A stretch of 64,000 nucleotides of DNA from assembly GCA_947623455.1 (NCBI GenBank), contig OX392545.1:25867001-25931000 (forward strand), in the 5' to 3' direction. How positions within the stretch are numbered: position 1 is the first letter of the stretch; each line of letters begins with the position of its first letter. The translations under genes and the position numbers were made by a program. Positions 24,150-38,300 of this stretch are shown piece by piece. The notes below the pieces were generated by a model that saw only the letters and a program-made list of their open reading frames with translations, was not told where the DNA came from and ran no database searches. This DNA comes from Mimachlamys varia (taxonomy: Eukaryota > Mollusca > Bivalvia > Pectinida > Pectinidae).

Positions 24150-24352
24150 TGGTTTGGTTTATTTTGTTTTACGTCCCATTAACAGCCGGGGTTATTTAAG
24201 GACGTGTCAGGTGTTGGAGAAACGCCGGAGTATCCGGAGAAAAAACACCAACCTACGGTCAGTACCTGGCAAGTACCCCACGCGAGTTTCGAACTCGCAA
24301 TCCAGAGTAAAATGTCGGGACACTACCACTCGGCCACCGCGGCCCTAACTGA
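24150..24352 (-). mobile_element. tRNA-derived SINE (family 1)
   Basis: Same head (complement of 'cactcggccaccgcggcc'), core and AACAAAATAAACC tail as the 22.15-kb copy. The possible 7-bp flanking duplication TGTTTGT is weaker. Open plus-strand frames across it are incidental. Confidence 0.8.
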
Positions 24353-27300
24353 CTGTTTGTGTTTGAAATCAAGTTATATGATATATAGCTTGAACAAGGA
24401 TTTCTAGGTATATGAGTTTGTCATATAAAAACATAATCGCATATATCACCACTATGTTTCAGTTATATTTTGTTTTTGGTCTTCAGTTGTCGGGCGCTAA
24501 CTAAGGACATACGACTACAAACCAATATCCCGGACACCGGTCAGGGAAATATAGCGGTATAACCTTTATTGAGTTGCCCACTTCTCCGGCTGAACGATCT
24601 GTCTTGAGTTGGTTTGACTAAGTGACTATATAATGTTAAAAGTCTTAGTGGATTTAAACCAGTTTCAATCATGGTGGCAAACACGCTTTATCGAGATAAT
24701 TCTCCAATCACAACCAAGGCTTTGTTCCCTCATCTCTTAGATAGGAACACTTGAGGATTATTTGATATCTAAGAATGTAACGAAGGGATATTGTCAAACT
24801 TCTTATTACATGTTTTCACATTCAGACTTTGACAATAAACTGTTAATGGCGGGTCCTATCCAGTTACTAGAACAGTGTGTCAAAACGATTACGTAAGAAC
24901 CGTTGCGAATAAAAGATAATTTTTCGAAGTGTTATAAAAATATCGAAATTTGATGATTACAAAAGACGAAAATAGAGTTACTTATTTCTTATTGTTTGTA
25001 ATATTTAATATAAACTTTATTTTATTCAAACAGTATTTATACAACATTATAGACAGAGAATATGAAAGAATAGGATCCGGAAACAAGTTTAAAACAAAAT
25101 ATTTATCTTATTGGCAACCACGGATACAATGGAAAATTGATGAAACCTGCTTCAAGATTTTTTTCTTGGTAGCGTTTGATGGATTTTGAATGTAAATATC
25201 ATTATACTTTGAAATGGCTTTCTTCAACTTCTGAACCATATTTCAGAAATTTATTTATTATGAAAACCAAAAACAATTTGATTGGAAAAATGTAATATGA
25301 CATTTAAAAATAAATACACATAGTCTATGTTAGTATCAAACCTATCTATAACTCCAATTCAATTGTAATTATGGCGTCATAACAGAACTATGTATTGGAT
25401 GTTACTGCAGTCATTGTAATCCAGCAAAATGTGTAAGGTAAACCATGTTTTCATTGATTAATTAATTTCTAATTAGAAGCATTTTTGTTAACATTTTCTT
25501 TCGGTTTGAAAGTATTATTTATATAAAAAGTATTTCATACATCAAATATGAAGGTGACAGGGTACATATCGTACTAGTCATCGAGTCGTCACATACAACA
25601 TTTATTGGTTGTGTAAAATAATCTTTACATCAATCTAAATAGCACCCCTTTATACAGTTGCGTCGATTAAAAAGAAAATGATCTAATGATGTACAGTTTA
25701 GGAAAGCTGCTCAGGGTTTCACATCCGAATTTGACTTTGGGAGTCCTTTAATTTGGACCCCATTGATTGAATATTGGGGACCGAGATAACTATTTGGGGT
25801 CCTTATAAATGATTGTTTTCAGCATCCATTGCTCTAAGTCATATATATACATCATTTAAATTTGGGACCTAGAAATTTTTTAGTTGACATTCCAGGGGGT
25901 CTTTGGGACCCAAGTGTTTTAGGGGTCCAATAATGGAAAATGGGGATATTTGAAGCAGGATTCTGTTTCATGTAAACCCTTAAGTTACTGTATATTATAA
26001 GTAGAATGTGACGTCCCTTGGTCTATCTATATAACCTACGTACAATACACATAAACTATAACGGGGCTGTTTAGAAACATGTACCTGTACTTTAATAGAT
26101 TACAACATATCGTGCCGTGCGTTTATATCGAGCCCGAGCTGTTGTTTACATAGAAGAAAACTTTGTATTGATTTCATCTTAAGTAGATCTATAGTTTCCA
26201 CTCGTATAACAAGACCTCACTGACACATCTATCTGATTAGGAAGGTTTAAACTTAAGGGTGTATGCTACCTTAGTTTGACGTTAGGCTACTCATATCCAA
26301 AAGAGGTGATTATGTTCGAATTATTCCCCTTGAATTAATAGACAGTTTCAGGTTAAAACGCATTGGAGTTCAATGAGTTCGAACTATGTTGTGACGAAGG
26401 GAAATATTTTTTTTTTTTTTTACGTTAGGCATATTCTTATCGCTATTGTTTCAATGTTAACACCTTAATATATGTATTTATATTTCCATTGCACGGCCAG
26501 TATATACACTAACTATGGAGACTTGCAATTAAATAGACGATAAACGACACCCAGCGCGTGACTATTATTACGTCATGGTTTTGGCATAGACCCGGCGATG
26601 GTTCGCCGTCAAATTGGCTGTTCCATTTCATGAATTCAGATGTCAATAATGAAAATACAATGATTTGTCTAATATCAATTTCTGTGCAAATCTAGTCCTT
26701 TGTGATTTTGTTAACACAGGTAAATTGAAATCAGTAAAAGACGGAGAAAAATATGTGTGTATGCTCGAGCGTAAACACATAACATATGATTGCCACGCCA
26801 CTGAAGCCACATCAATGCTTAGATTTTAATGATAATCAAAGGAACAACCCAATGTGTCAATTTAACAAAGTGAAATTCTTCATGTTCTATAATCAAATTG
26901 AGCATGTATATAATTCTATATCCCGAACTCTATAGAAATAACCAAACGTATAAACCTGGCTATTTCAATGTACGTACAGGCAGACGTATGTACAATTCTG
27001 TCAGATATACAAATATAAAAGGCGACTACACTCCTCTGTTATAATACACGTGGGTATTTCAATTGAAAGTCGGCCTATGTGCCCAAATATAACTTATAAT
27101 AACTATACGCATTGTCCGTTGTAACATTTTAATGTATTACAACAGACTTTGAAATCTGATAGGGTCAGCTGTGATTATACTCCTGGTATGTACACATTCG
27201 CTACACAACAGGGAACAAACAGAAGAAATATGTCAATATTATCTTTGTATAATCAACATTTAAATATCAGGGTGTTCTCAAATTAGGCTTCGTGTATATA

Positions 27301-28189
27301 TATATATATATGGAAGGGCGAGGAAGAGATACACGTCGGCTAATTGATATGACTTTATTATTTGGAAAACTTGAGCTTTAAATATGTTTCGGGTGTTTCT
27401 AGATGTTTTTGGGATAATATAAAGTGTGTGGTGTACGATATATGGGAAAGAAATTGCCACTATACATGTACATGTTTGTCGTGGTTGTCTTTATGTAATC
27501 AGGAATTTTTTCTGAAAGTTGTTAGATGTATTTCTAAATCCTGATAAATTGTACGAATTAATTTTGTAGTTGACCATTTATCAAATAATGAACCAAATCC
27601 TAGGGTAACGATTTGTAGAAAGATTTTGAAAATATATAGCTAAATAGAAGAAAACTATATGGATCTATAACTTTCAAAAGCTATTGTAACTTCTGAGGAA
27701 TTCTTTTAAAAAAAATTTGGGGTGAAACAATGTATCATTCACCCTTAATGTCAATGCCTCAGCTCAAGAGTTATCTCCCCTACCTATAAATTATCTATTC
27801 TTTTCTGATCTTGTTACTGATAATTTCATTGTCTCGACTGTAATTCTGGTTTGCAATATATACACAGCAAATGTACACGTGAATAATTAATAATGAATTG
27901 ATTGTCATCATTAATAAAACCCGCTGAGAAATATCCCGTGTGGAACTCTTTTGGAAAAGGAGATTATTTCCCCCTAATCCCTGTCACAAGAATCTTTAAA
28001 TCGCAAAACTTAAAAATATGTAACGTCAATAACAAGTTTCTAATAAGGGGTGATCATCTGCTAATTTAATTTAACATTTTAAAAGTGGTAATGTTTGGTT
28101 CGGTTATATTCTGTTTATCCCCCTATCAACAGGATAATGACTGATAGTTATAGTCTATATTTACCATTTATAGTCTCAACGACATATAG
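24353..28189. other. Gene-free stretch
   Basis: AT-rich DNA without splice-flanked or motif-bearing frames. Small items only: a GGGGACC/GGGTCC-rich patch around 25735-25930, an A/T homopolymer at 26406-26421 and a (TA)n run at 27294-27310. It lies within the long intron proposed for gene 2. Confidence 0.4.
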
Positions 28190-28408
28190 TTTCTATTTGG
28201 TTGATTTTGTTTATGTCCTATTAACAGCCAGTACCTTTTGAGGACATGCCAGGTTTTGGAGGTGGAGGAAAGCCGGAGTACCTGAAGACAAACCACCGAC
28301 CTACAGTCAGTACCTGTCAACTGCCCACAATGATTTCAAACTAGCAATCCAGGTGTGGAGGGCTAGTTGTAGAATGTCGGGACACCTTAACCACTCGGCC
28401 ACCATGGT
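28190..28408 (-). mobile_element. tRNA-derived SINE (family 1)
   Basis: Diverged copy: head complement 'ccttaaccactcggccacc', core 'aggaaagccggagtacctga', tail 'attttgtttatgtcc'. Same orientation as the 22.15 and 24.15 kb copies. Confidence 0.75.
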
Positions 28409-28865
28409 ACATCATAGAGACATATCAGCAATATTTAAAGACCCTACATATGGCACGCCAGGAGTTCCGTAAATTAATCAAAGTAGCGGCATGTCGCTTC
28501 AATGTCGCCCCTAGATATAATGAAGTGTCAATGACAGCGAATAGAAATGTACTAGAACTCCAGCGAGGCGTGCACTCGGACAGTGTGTAGCGGTTGGTGT
28601 ATACATGTAACCAACACGTATGTCACACAATAACACGGTATTTGTGTAAGCAGCTACTGTAGTGCACTATAACGGGGAGGATATTTATATGTGTGTGTTT
28701 GTGGTGTAGGATTATTCCGATGAAATGTGAAGGTATGTATCTCTATGTAGATGAGCTAAAATAATTCTGATAAGTGTGTACGGTATTGAGAGCTTATATC
28801 GACAAACACAACGCAAATAGCAGTCTTCTATCATTTTTGGAGTCGTTAGATGATAGCTAAGGTAA

Positions 28866-28997
28866 GTTCAGTGTACCCCACAAAATAGTTCAGTGTACCC
28901 CACAAAATAGTTCAGTGTACCTTACAAAATAGTTCAGTGTACCCCACAAAATAGTTCAGTGTACCCCATCAAATAGTTCAGTGTACCCCATCAAATA
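28866..28997 (+). repeat. 22-bp tandem repeat, six copies
   Basis: The unit GTTCAGTGTACCCCACAAAA+TA is repeated at exact 22-bp spacing from 28866, with single-base variants (CCTTAC; CCATCA in the last two). No intervening unique spacers. The array begins within a consensus-like splice donor, AAG|GTAAGTTC, at 28860/28861. Confidence 0.9.
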
Positions 28998-29925
28998 GAC
29001 GTATTGTATCAAATTTTAGAAATATAATTTCTCAGCTGTAAGTGGCCTTAAGACCTTAGTTGTTAATGGGACGTAAAAACATTGAACCTAAAAAATCAAT
29101 CACAGACAATATTTCGTTTTAACCATATGTTTCCCCCCTCCTAAGTTTTAACTTATTTTTGAAGCAATAGTAGTGGTACATACAAATAAAAACAAAACTA
29201 ACGGATACAGAAAACAGTATATATAACTTATATTAATAGCCCGTTTGACATGCATTCACATGCATTTTAATTTATGTGGTACAAACAGTTGACTTACCAT
29301 CAAATAACATCATCACTATTTATACCGATTTCAGTTAGCACTCATATGGACCATGCATATCACTAATCCATTTTTGACGTCATCATTATTATGACGTCAC
29401 AATAGTTACGTTGGATACCAATGATAATTCCCGGGTGATGTCGGTTCTATTCATTAAGCAATCATACACGATACAGTATATACAGTACAATTATTTGAAC
29501 TAAATACTAAGTAGTGAAAAGTGCAATTGATATTTTTAATGAGATGAATATATTTCAAAAAAAAAGGTAAACACACATTGAACTGCTTTCAGTCGGCATT
29601 ACATGTATATGAGGTAGTATGGATTTCAACGGGACCGTTGAATTTGTATTTCTTTACCATGCAAACATATTTTCTACACTGTATGCATGCCAACTGAAAG
29701 TGCATTTATTTCAATGCTTCAATATACATATGGTAGAAATTAAGAGATACGCTCACATATGTGTGATTTCAACAGAGAACATGTTATACTGCGATATGAA
29801 TACACAGGTAGATAGTAGTTTTTTATGAGGTGTTACCTTTAAGTATCGGAAGAATATGGGGGAGATACCTGATGACAAATAAATGAAATTGGGGAGACGA
29901 TTATCTGATATGTAAGAATTGCTTG

Positions 29926-30797
29926 GTAGGGGTGGTATCACAGTGATATTTTAGTGTTGGTATTTTAAGGATGGAATCGTAGGGTTGGTATCACAGTGAT
30001 ATTTTATTGTTGGTATTTTAAGGATGAAATCGTAGGGATGGTATCACAATGATACTTTAGTGTTGGTATTTCAAGGATGGAATCGTAGGGGTGGTATTAC
30101 AGTGATATTTTAGTGTTGGTATTTCAAAGATGGAATCGTAGGGATGGTATCACAATGATATTTTAGTGTTGATATTTCAAGGATGGAACCGTAGGGATGG
30201 TATTACAGTTATATTTTAGTGTTGGTATTTTAAGGATGGAATCGTAGGGGTGATATCCCAGTGATATTTCAGTGTTGGTATTTCAAGGATGAAATCGTAG
30301 GGATGGTATCACAATGATATTTTAGTGTTGGTATTTCAAGGATGGAATCGTAGGGATGGTATCACAGTGATATTTTAGTGTTGGTATTTCAAGGATGGAA
30401 TCGTAGGGATGGTATCACAATGATATTTTAGTGTTGGTATTTCAAGGATGGAATCGTAGGGATGGTATCTCAGTGATATTTTAGTGTTGGTATTTCAAGG
30501 ATGGAATCGTAGGGATGGTATCTCAGTGATATTTTAGTGTTGGTATTTCAAGGATGGAATCGTAGGGATGGTATCTCAGTGATATTTTAGTGTTGGTATT
30601 TCAAGGATGGAATCGTAGGGATGGTATCTCAGTGATATTTTAGTGTTTGGAATCGTAGGGATGGTATCTCAGTGATATTTTAGTGTTTGGAATCGTAGGG
30701 ATGGTATCACAGTGATATTTTAGTGTTTGGAATCGTAGGGATGGTATCTCAGTGATATTTTAGTGTTTGGTATTTTAAGGATGGAATCGTAGGGTTG
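29926..30797 (+). repeat. Minisatellite: 53-bp units changing to 40-bp units (17 copies)
   Basis: Unit GTAGGGATGGTATCACAGTG + 'atattttagtgttgg' + 'tatttcaaggatggaatc'. Fourteen copies sit at 53-bp spacing, then three at 40-bp spacing lacking 'ggtatttcaagga', and the array ends in a full-type junction. Neighbouring units share the same point variants (TCACAA versus TCTCAG), as expected from local copying. Confidence 0.9.
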
Positions 30798-32614
30798 GTT
30801 AAGTGTTTGTGATATCATAGGCATGTTACATATATTAAATGTACAAGTAATAGCGACAGTACGGACAAATAGATTGTCAAATTTTCAAGACTATCTGTCC
30901 CTTTATCACGACACATAAAATACACGTTACATCACATAAACAGACTGTACATAGAACATGAAACATGGTAGTTTTGTTAGGATGGTATGAGGGGGGGGGG
31001 GGTTGTATTGTAGTGTAGATGGGACAAACAACCGACAGTAGACCGAGATAACGTGAGGGAGGGAATGGATTGATAACTCCGAATATAAAGATTTAAGCAT
31101 ATACTATGTTAAGCACAGCAACTTTTCTCAACATTACCCATACACGTTGGTAAGAGAGGGCAGACTTGGGACAGAATTACGGGTCTTGGAAAAGAATCAG
31201 CTCATGACTTTGGTGCATGTAAGAAGTGATAAGTTGGACTATTCCCCTTTATGGTGCATTGAAGACGAGATAGAGTAGGTTACACACATTTCTATACGTC
31301 TTGTCATGACGTCATGGATCACGTAACGATTCCGCTAAAACCAGTGCGAGTGAAACATGTTGGACTAAGTTCCGGCCCTTGTCGGAGCTCTTCTGCTTGA
31401 ATAACGTCCTCGAGTGCGTGCGTCCATTGTGAAAGCGCGTGCTCGGATAAGTAACATGTTTGACCGGTTTATGACCCTTTTCAAAGCGCGTGTCCTGTGT
31501 TTAGTGTTTTTTCTTGTCAAAGCATGCGTTGAGCCCATCTCTACTGTAATTCAGTGAAACTCATTCGCCAAGGAGAGTTAATAGTTAACTTTAGAAATAT
31601 GATTTAAGGGATGAATGAGTAAAAGCCCCGTATGAACGCCTTCAGTCGATACAATAATTGGTTTCCCCGTACAACCACTGTATATTTCTTAACTCATATA
31701 CTCAGTAGATAAAAATGCTTGCAACTGGTAAATTTGTTTTTGATTCTGTTAGGTAGCACCCTGTCCAAAGACCATGATCGTGAGCCTTTATTAGTCTGAA
31801 ATTTTGACGACATCAAATGTGATAGACTTAAAAAGTAGAACGTTATTAATTAAAAGAGCGGATTATCATTTCTTTTTGCATGACATGTATCAATTGAAAA
31901 AGCATTTCGTGTTCAATTTTAGCTTTCTTTACGTACGAAAAATTAATCTTGTACAAAAATTGATTTTATCGATCGATTTTCGATTATCACGCGAAGAGTC
32001 CCTGCCTGGCCGACTATACACGGTTTTTACATTAATTTTACACTAATGCGATTAATCCCAATTCACATTTTAAACGGTGACTCTTTTTCCAATCGAAAAC
32101 AAGCATACCTACACGATCCAGAATTTCATCTTTCTGGATTAGAAAATAGCACTCGTACATATATGCATTAAGTAAAGCAAGTATTACGTTCTTTTCGCAT
32201 TGAGAGGTTATCGATAGGTGTTTTACGTGTATCATTTACACAGGTAGAAACCATCAATACTTCGTTTAAGCACAAATCATTTCAACTTGATTAAGTATGT
32301 ATTCTTCTGTGCATTCAGTCACGTTCAAGTCTCGTTTTCATCTCAATGAAACATTTAACATTATATTGAAGATATTTGTTTAATATTCATAGCGAATATG
32401 TATCTGAAAATTTAAATTTTCCAATGTAATTGTGGTCTTCGGGTACGCCGACAGCCCCCCCCCCCCCCTGTTTCTTTGGCTTGTGCAAGGTCATGAAGTA
32501 TAGATGTATATACAGACACAAATTACTTCGATTATTTTCAAATGTTTCTAAAGCGGTTAGTTTTTTTAGGAATTATGCATGTAATATTATAAGATCTGTT
32601 TTTTGATATTATAG

Positions 32615-32724
32615 GGTTATAACACAAATAATATCCAGAGTGTACTCTCATCATAAACCGCTTCTCTCCGGTTTTTATGTTATACTTCCATAACATAAAA
32701 AATAGATTCAAGTAATCCTTTAAT
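32615..32724. repeat. Half copy of the TAAGGATTAA foldback element
   Basis: 32690-32724 matches the right arm of the 23.6-kb foldback ('aacataaaaaatagattcaa'). The preceding 32620-32660 matches its loop in inverted orientation ('agagtgtactctcatcataa'). A rearranged relative. Confidence 0.5.
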
Positions 32725-34810
32725 AAAAAAAAAACTCCAAATATAATATAACGACCATCACAAGAAATGAACCACCATTTAAAACGAAATATCAAGGAAG
32801 TGGCAACTACGATCTCCCATAAACCAATACCGAAGTAATTGCCGTACAGGTGAGGTTTGTCCGCGGGTCTGATGTGTTTGTTTACATGGGGACGGTAAAC
32901 AAGTAAAACTTAGGCTCGAATTTCACGTCAGAAATATTCACATAGTTTTGATAACATCGCATTATCATAATTGGCCACCTTCATGAGAAAATGTTGTCTC
33001 ATTCCTTTCTATCAAAAATGTAAATTATTTTCCGAGTTTAATAAAAAATATCACTTCAAAAAGAAAGTATCTCATCGGAATTCTAAATACAACGTAGAAT
33101 AAAAACAATGTGTTTATATTCTCGTATTTAGTAAACTAAATTTCCATGTACCCATTCGTCAATTATTAACACAAAACATTCAATGAACATTTTTTACACA
33201 ATTTTTTATTTTATGGGCGATAAATGAATAAAAGATATTAAACAAAATCATTTCTAGAGTATCTGAAAGAAGAATACCATAAATTGTGTATTCTTCTTTT
33301 TCTTTTTATATGTAAACATAATTTATTATACAACAATTATAAACCAAGTTATTCTAACTTATATAAGTCACTATTGCTGGCCCAGATATCAGTGCGCGTG
33401 TGGTCTTATTATTGGAGGGACACCGGGGTACCCGAGGAAAACCGAATTTTCTTAAGTTTATATTGCTGAAGCTAACAAGGCTTGTATTGTCTGAGATATG
33501 TCTATAGTTGTCAATACACCGCCTGATTTAAAGTACAGATTGTGTTTGTTTTCCATTAGTATTCCCCGAGCCCCATTATAGCTCGTACAGGGTATTTTGT
33601 ACAAATTGATGTTTAATTAATTGTTCACCTTCCATACGCTCATATACATTTGTGTACTAAAATCAGAAGCCCTTCTCGTATCAATGAAATATAGACTTAT
33701 TAAAACTGTTTTAGGTAGAGTTCTCTGAGCACTGTAAAGTACATGGTAAGTAGGTCATTTTTATTTGAATCATTGTCCAATTCAAATGATTCTTTTTCCA
33801 AAGTTGCAAATCTCTAACCGAAAATAAAAAAAAAAGATATAAATGACTTTCTTTAAAAACATGAACCTTAACGCCTGGCGGTCCTTTACGTGCGTGCGAT
33901 CATATTATTAAAAGTCCTCGTGCTTGCGCGTAAAGGTATGGGTGTCGGAGTTCCTCGATAGCAGCATGCAGATGATACCTGTATACTAAAAGTGTATACT
34001 GACAACAGGCGAAACAATCGTTAAGCAGCGGAAAGCAACCACAATGTTTAAGGATTGTTTTATGCACGGCCTTAGCATCCTCGATATTCAGGGATCACTC
34101 TCACTACACTCCCTACATCCCCGAAATATGTCACGCACAAAAAAAGTAGTTTGATTGGTTTTGGATGAAAAAAAAATAAATAGATTGATACCTGTCTTTT
34201 AAAGATTTCGAAGGAGCGAAACAAAATTTCAAAAACTGTCAGTATTAACCGTTATCTGACCGCGAGATTCTTTCGATTCACATCAAAGGATCGAGTTTTA
34301 TTACATATTGTCTAATGCCTTGGTCACACATTCACGGAGTTGACGCCGGATTAGCTACGGATACGATCTAGCATCATTCGTGGCAATCCGTATTGGTAGA
34401 TATCTCTGCGAATCGTAGCCGTAGTCATACATAGTATTATTTGTATATCCGTGACAAATTTTGAACATGTTCAAAAATTTGAACACGGATCAAACAAACG
34501 TCATAAATTTTACTAAACCGTATTAGAATATACTGATCCGTTCTGAGTCCCAATCAATCCGTACTTAATACTAATAAATAGTTACCCCACGTATCTGCGA
34601 ATGATATACAATACAGCTTGTAACGAATTTATCACGGAATGGCACGATCCCATTACGTTGTTTTACGGATCGCTCCGTGCCGGTTCGTACTATTCCGTAA
34701 ATGTAAGGTACAGGAAACATAAGAACTTTTATGAACATTATATAACCAATATTTGAAGTGTTAACAAATCAATAACTCGAACTAAAAAATTCGGACCAAA
34801 AAATCAACAA

Positions 34811-35020
34811 ATGAGATATCAATACGGAAATCCTCCAAAAAGTACAACCGAATACGACCAGGCGTTTGGAAAGAGTAAGCGTGTTCTTCTCAAATTCACT
34901 CAAAGCAGGGCACCCGACGCATTGTTCAATTTAAGAAAGAAAACGGAACTGGGAACAAGATTCCAGTCCCACAATAAGACAAAGATTATATCATCAGTGG
35001 AACTTGGACCCCAATCCTAG
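34811..35020 (+). CDS. Hypothetical 69-aa ORF
   Basis: ATG-started basic, hydrophilic frame (MRYQYGNPPKSTTEYDQAFG..., ...SVELGPQS). Composition is more protein-like than its surroundings, but no acceptor, donor or nearby poly(A) signal fixes it as an exon and I recognise no domain. It may be a fragment of a mobile-element protein. Confidence 0.2.
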   Translation: MRYQYGNPPKSTTEYDQAFGKSKRVLLKFTQSRAPDALFNLRKKTELGTRFQSHNKTKIISSVELGPQS

Positions 35021-36931
35021 TGTTCTTTCAGAAATGTATGATACATGTACATGTAACCAGACTCTTAAAATCCCTGTGATCTAGGAATCAAAGTCAAGCT
35101 CCATCACCACTACCTAGACTTCTGAAGAGCATATTGTGTTTTGTTTTTCAGTATGACACCCAGAGGACCCAGTTCAGTTGTACACCCCAATTTTCAATTA
35201 ATTGTTTTCCATGTATGTATATTTGTGAACGAATACTCTGATCAATCACGCCAATACTACCGAGACCATCTTTAGCTAGCGGGCAGTGAGTAACCACTTT
35301 GAAAATGAAAGGAAAATGATATGAAGCTTATTGTTGGAGAGGCGGTGGGGAGAAAGGAAAGGAAGCCGGAGGGCAATGAGTAACAACAAGTTTGAAAATT
35401 AAAGGAAAATTGTATGAAGCTTTGTGTTGAAGCCGTTTTCAAGGGAATAATATACCAGAGGATTATGTTAGTAACCGGATAGATAATTTAGCTGGCCGCG
35501 GGTTCGAGTCCGTGACGGTCGAACAGTTGTATTTTCGTTTTTATCTTTTTTACAGAGACAGAAATGTTGCAGTAATCTTATTAGACACAAAATATAGAAA
35601 ATCACTAAAGCTTGTAAAGAAAACAAGCTACATGTAAGATAAGAGAAAAGACATTACATTGTAAGATAAAAAAGCAAATTCTGGATTTAATGTTGGTGAG
35701 ATTAATTTTCGTTTAAGAAAATAAAATGTTAAATATTTATATCTAAGCAATTTGTATCTCCAGCTAATAGAAATAAGTGATACACCCAAAACAATGCGAA
35801 TAATTCTTGTAGCTCAGATAGAAATTTCGTAATAATTATAAAGAAGAAGAATGCCATATAGGAGAAACAAATTAAAGAAACTATCTGTCTCTTTAAGGAA
35901 AATAATGAAATGGCACAATGGTAGTTACCTTCAGGCTTCCGTACTTTAAACATCTAGTCTACTGTGTACTGATTGAGACGCTAAAAGGTCAAGGCTTGAA
36001 ATCTATCGTATTGGTGATCTTAGACTATGACGTCACACAATGATCCCATCAACAACGGTGCAGGTATACCGGTGTATATATGGAAGATCGTCGTACATTT
36101 TAGTTAATGCCGAACCATTGTTTTTAGACTGGATTGATTACTTTTGTTATGTACTTCGTTCTTATTATTTATTTATTCATTTATTTGTAAATAAGACGCT
36201 AGCACTATTGTTCTGTTCTGTCAGAATATCATTAAATGTGTGGACTTGTGTGTGTTCAAATGATATTTATCCAGCAGCCATATTTGAGAGGTGGCTACAA
36301 ATATACCAAGCAATGTAGTTGTCAAACTAATTGTTTAATTAATTGTAATTGACGTAATGTTTTGATACATACTTCTTTGTAAATTGAACAATAATTTGAA
36401 AATAAGAAATTAACAAAAAGTATGCTGCTATCTCATTATTAAATATAAAACCTAGAGATGCTTGTCAGTTCCGGAATACCTACCTGTAGGTTATGGTTAA
36501 CATATAAATTATCTTCCATGAAAAACATTTGTTCGGCTTCATTTATAGTGTAATCTCGGAGCCCCTGCAGGACGACAGGTTGTGATCTGAAGACTATATT
36601 ATAAAGATCATTTTTTGTGATTCCCTTTACGATCCTTTCTTTCTACTCTTTCGTTCCTACATGCATAACCCCTTTCTTTCTGACGGTACCCCCAAGAACC
36701 AAGAATGCTTACACTCATAGTAAAAAAACGCTAAGCCAGTTATTTTTTTTATTTATCTTTTTTTAAGTCATAAACAGATTCTGCCTTTTCAAGAGCAATT
36801 TGAACCACAACGTATTTGAATTTACGTTAAAGAGAAGAAAGTGTCGCTAGATGAAGAATAATCACTTTTTACACACAGTAGTCAAGTTTTACTCGTCTAG
36901 ATTCTACTACATTTAGTGTTTCTATTTTCAG

Positions 36932-37012
36932 GGATCCATCTACGATATCACGTGTTCATCTGAATTTCCGTCCGGCCAACAGGGGAAAGGAAAAGACGCA
37001 TGGTTCATAAAG
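36932..37012 (+). CDS. Candidate exon (81 nt) of the plus-strand nested gene
   Basis: Strong acceptor 'ttctattttcag|GG' and donor 'AAAG|GTGACG'. Phase 0 is open (GSIYDITCSSEFPSGQQG...). Another frame reads DPSTISRVHLNFRPANRG... to a stop at the exon end, so it could instead be a terminal exon. Its phase does not fit directly onto the candidate at 38838, so the link to the downstream gene is uncertain. Confidence 0.25.
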
Positions 37013-38300
37013 GTGACGTCAGTTCCGGTTGCAAGACTGACGGTTAATCATTAACCACAGCATTACGGTAATAAGGTAAACTTAATTTGCTTTAAATGAC
37101 CCATTCCGCTTTCAAACTTTACCATCCTACTTTTTTTCTCGAACGGAATGGTTTTGTTTTAATCATTTGTGCTTCAAATGTTGATCATTTACAGTTTTGA
37201 GAGGTGAATTCGAATGCCAAATATACAGTATAGCCAAGTAACTCATAAACAAGCAAAAACAACAAAAAGATAGACTCAAGCTTCATTTTTGGCGGAAATC
37301 ACAACTAGGATCGATCAGGTAATCGATTATATAGGAATTTATATTTCATTTTTAGACTAAATTGTTTCCCCCAAAAAATTTTACCTATTGAAAAGCAGCA
37401 TAAATAGTAAATGTATGTTCGTGGTTTTATAAACACACATGCTCTAGTTTCAAGGAGAATTGGTGAATTTGCAAAAACATATATTCTTCTTGAAAATATA
37501 CTAACATAGTTAAGATCAAAGTGTCCAACCACTTCATTTTTATTTAGATGATACAAGGCACTTCATTTTCTGTGTTCTTATACTCAATTAGTGAATTATG
37601 TTTTAAACATGTACCGTTATACTAGTATTGCATATTAATTGCCATTAAACCCATTAGTTCATTAATATATATGGATGTTTTTCTGTTTTTTTTTTACCCC
37701 ATTTCAAAACGCCTCCAAATAGAGAAAGTTTCAGCATTTCTCCTTATCTTTCCTATTCAATACTTTTAAACTGTTCTATTGTGTAAATATCAGAAATACC
37801 CAACACTAAATTGTGCGTGTTTACTTTATTTTACAAACTTATTGGCTTTATATGTAATCTTACAGTTAAACTTCGCATTGAAAGTTATGCTAGCAATAAC
37901 AGATCATTATAGCTACATTTTCCGGATTTAATCCATACCATATTCTGAAATCCTGCAAAATGTACCTTTCTTGGTAACCTATCATATATATCTACAGTAT
38001 GGATGGCATATGTGTAAAAAAGACAGGGACAATTTGGTTATGTTTCCCCTGGACTTCATGTAGTAAGGATTGTCAATAAATGTACATAATTTATATAATT
38101 GATATAACCTAAAACTTACACAGAAAATGGTAGAGCAGCATTTGAAAAAAAAGTTATTAATGAAAAATAAAGTGGGGTTATCGCCCGTACACTGTAGATT
38201 TGGACTGTTGTATAATAAAATGAAAACTCCGAAATAAGCCACGCCTGATGCCGAAATCCAATCGACATATTTGTAAAAGGCACTAACATATACAAAATAC

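Larger units (their letters stand above)
30798..36931. other. Long stretch with no confident gene
   Basis: No exon is supported strongly. Noted: a G-run at 30991-31002, a C-run at 32454-32468, and a GC-richer island at about 31300-31520. A possible plus-strand exon at 33713-33744 ('ctgttttag|...|gtaagtagg', frame VEFSEHCKVH, phase 1 out) lacks support from neighbours. Repeated 'ccgtat/atccgt' motifs at 34.3-34.7 kb suggest an old interspersed repeat. Confidence 0.35.

Noticed and set aside
24154..24407. Overlapping short plus-strand ORFs
   Set aside because: They run antisense through a family 1 SINE.
28866..30797. Possible CRISPR-like arrays
   Set aside because: Repeats are directly tandem with no unique spacers, no leader and no cas genes; this is eukaryotic satellite DNA.
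35490..35525. tRNA-like B box (gggttcgagtcc)
   Set aside because: No matching A box or cloverleaf upstream; at most a decayed SINE piece.
36040..36063. First exon MIPSTTVQ with donor CAG|GTATAC for the nested gene
   Set aside because: Phase 0 fits 36932, but neither joins in frame to the better-supported downstream exons and there is no promoter evidence.
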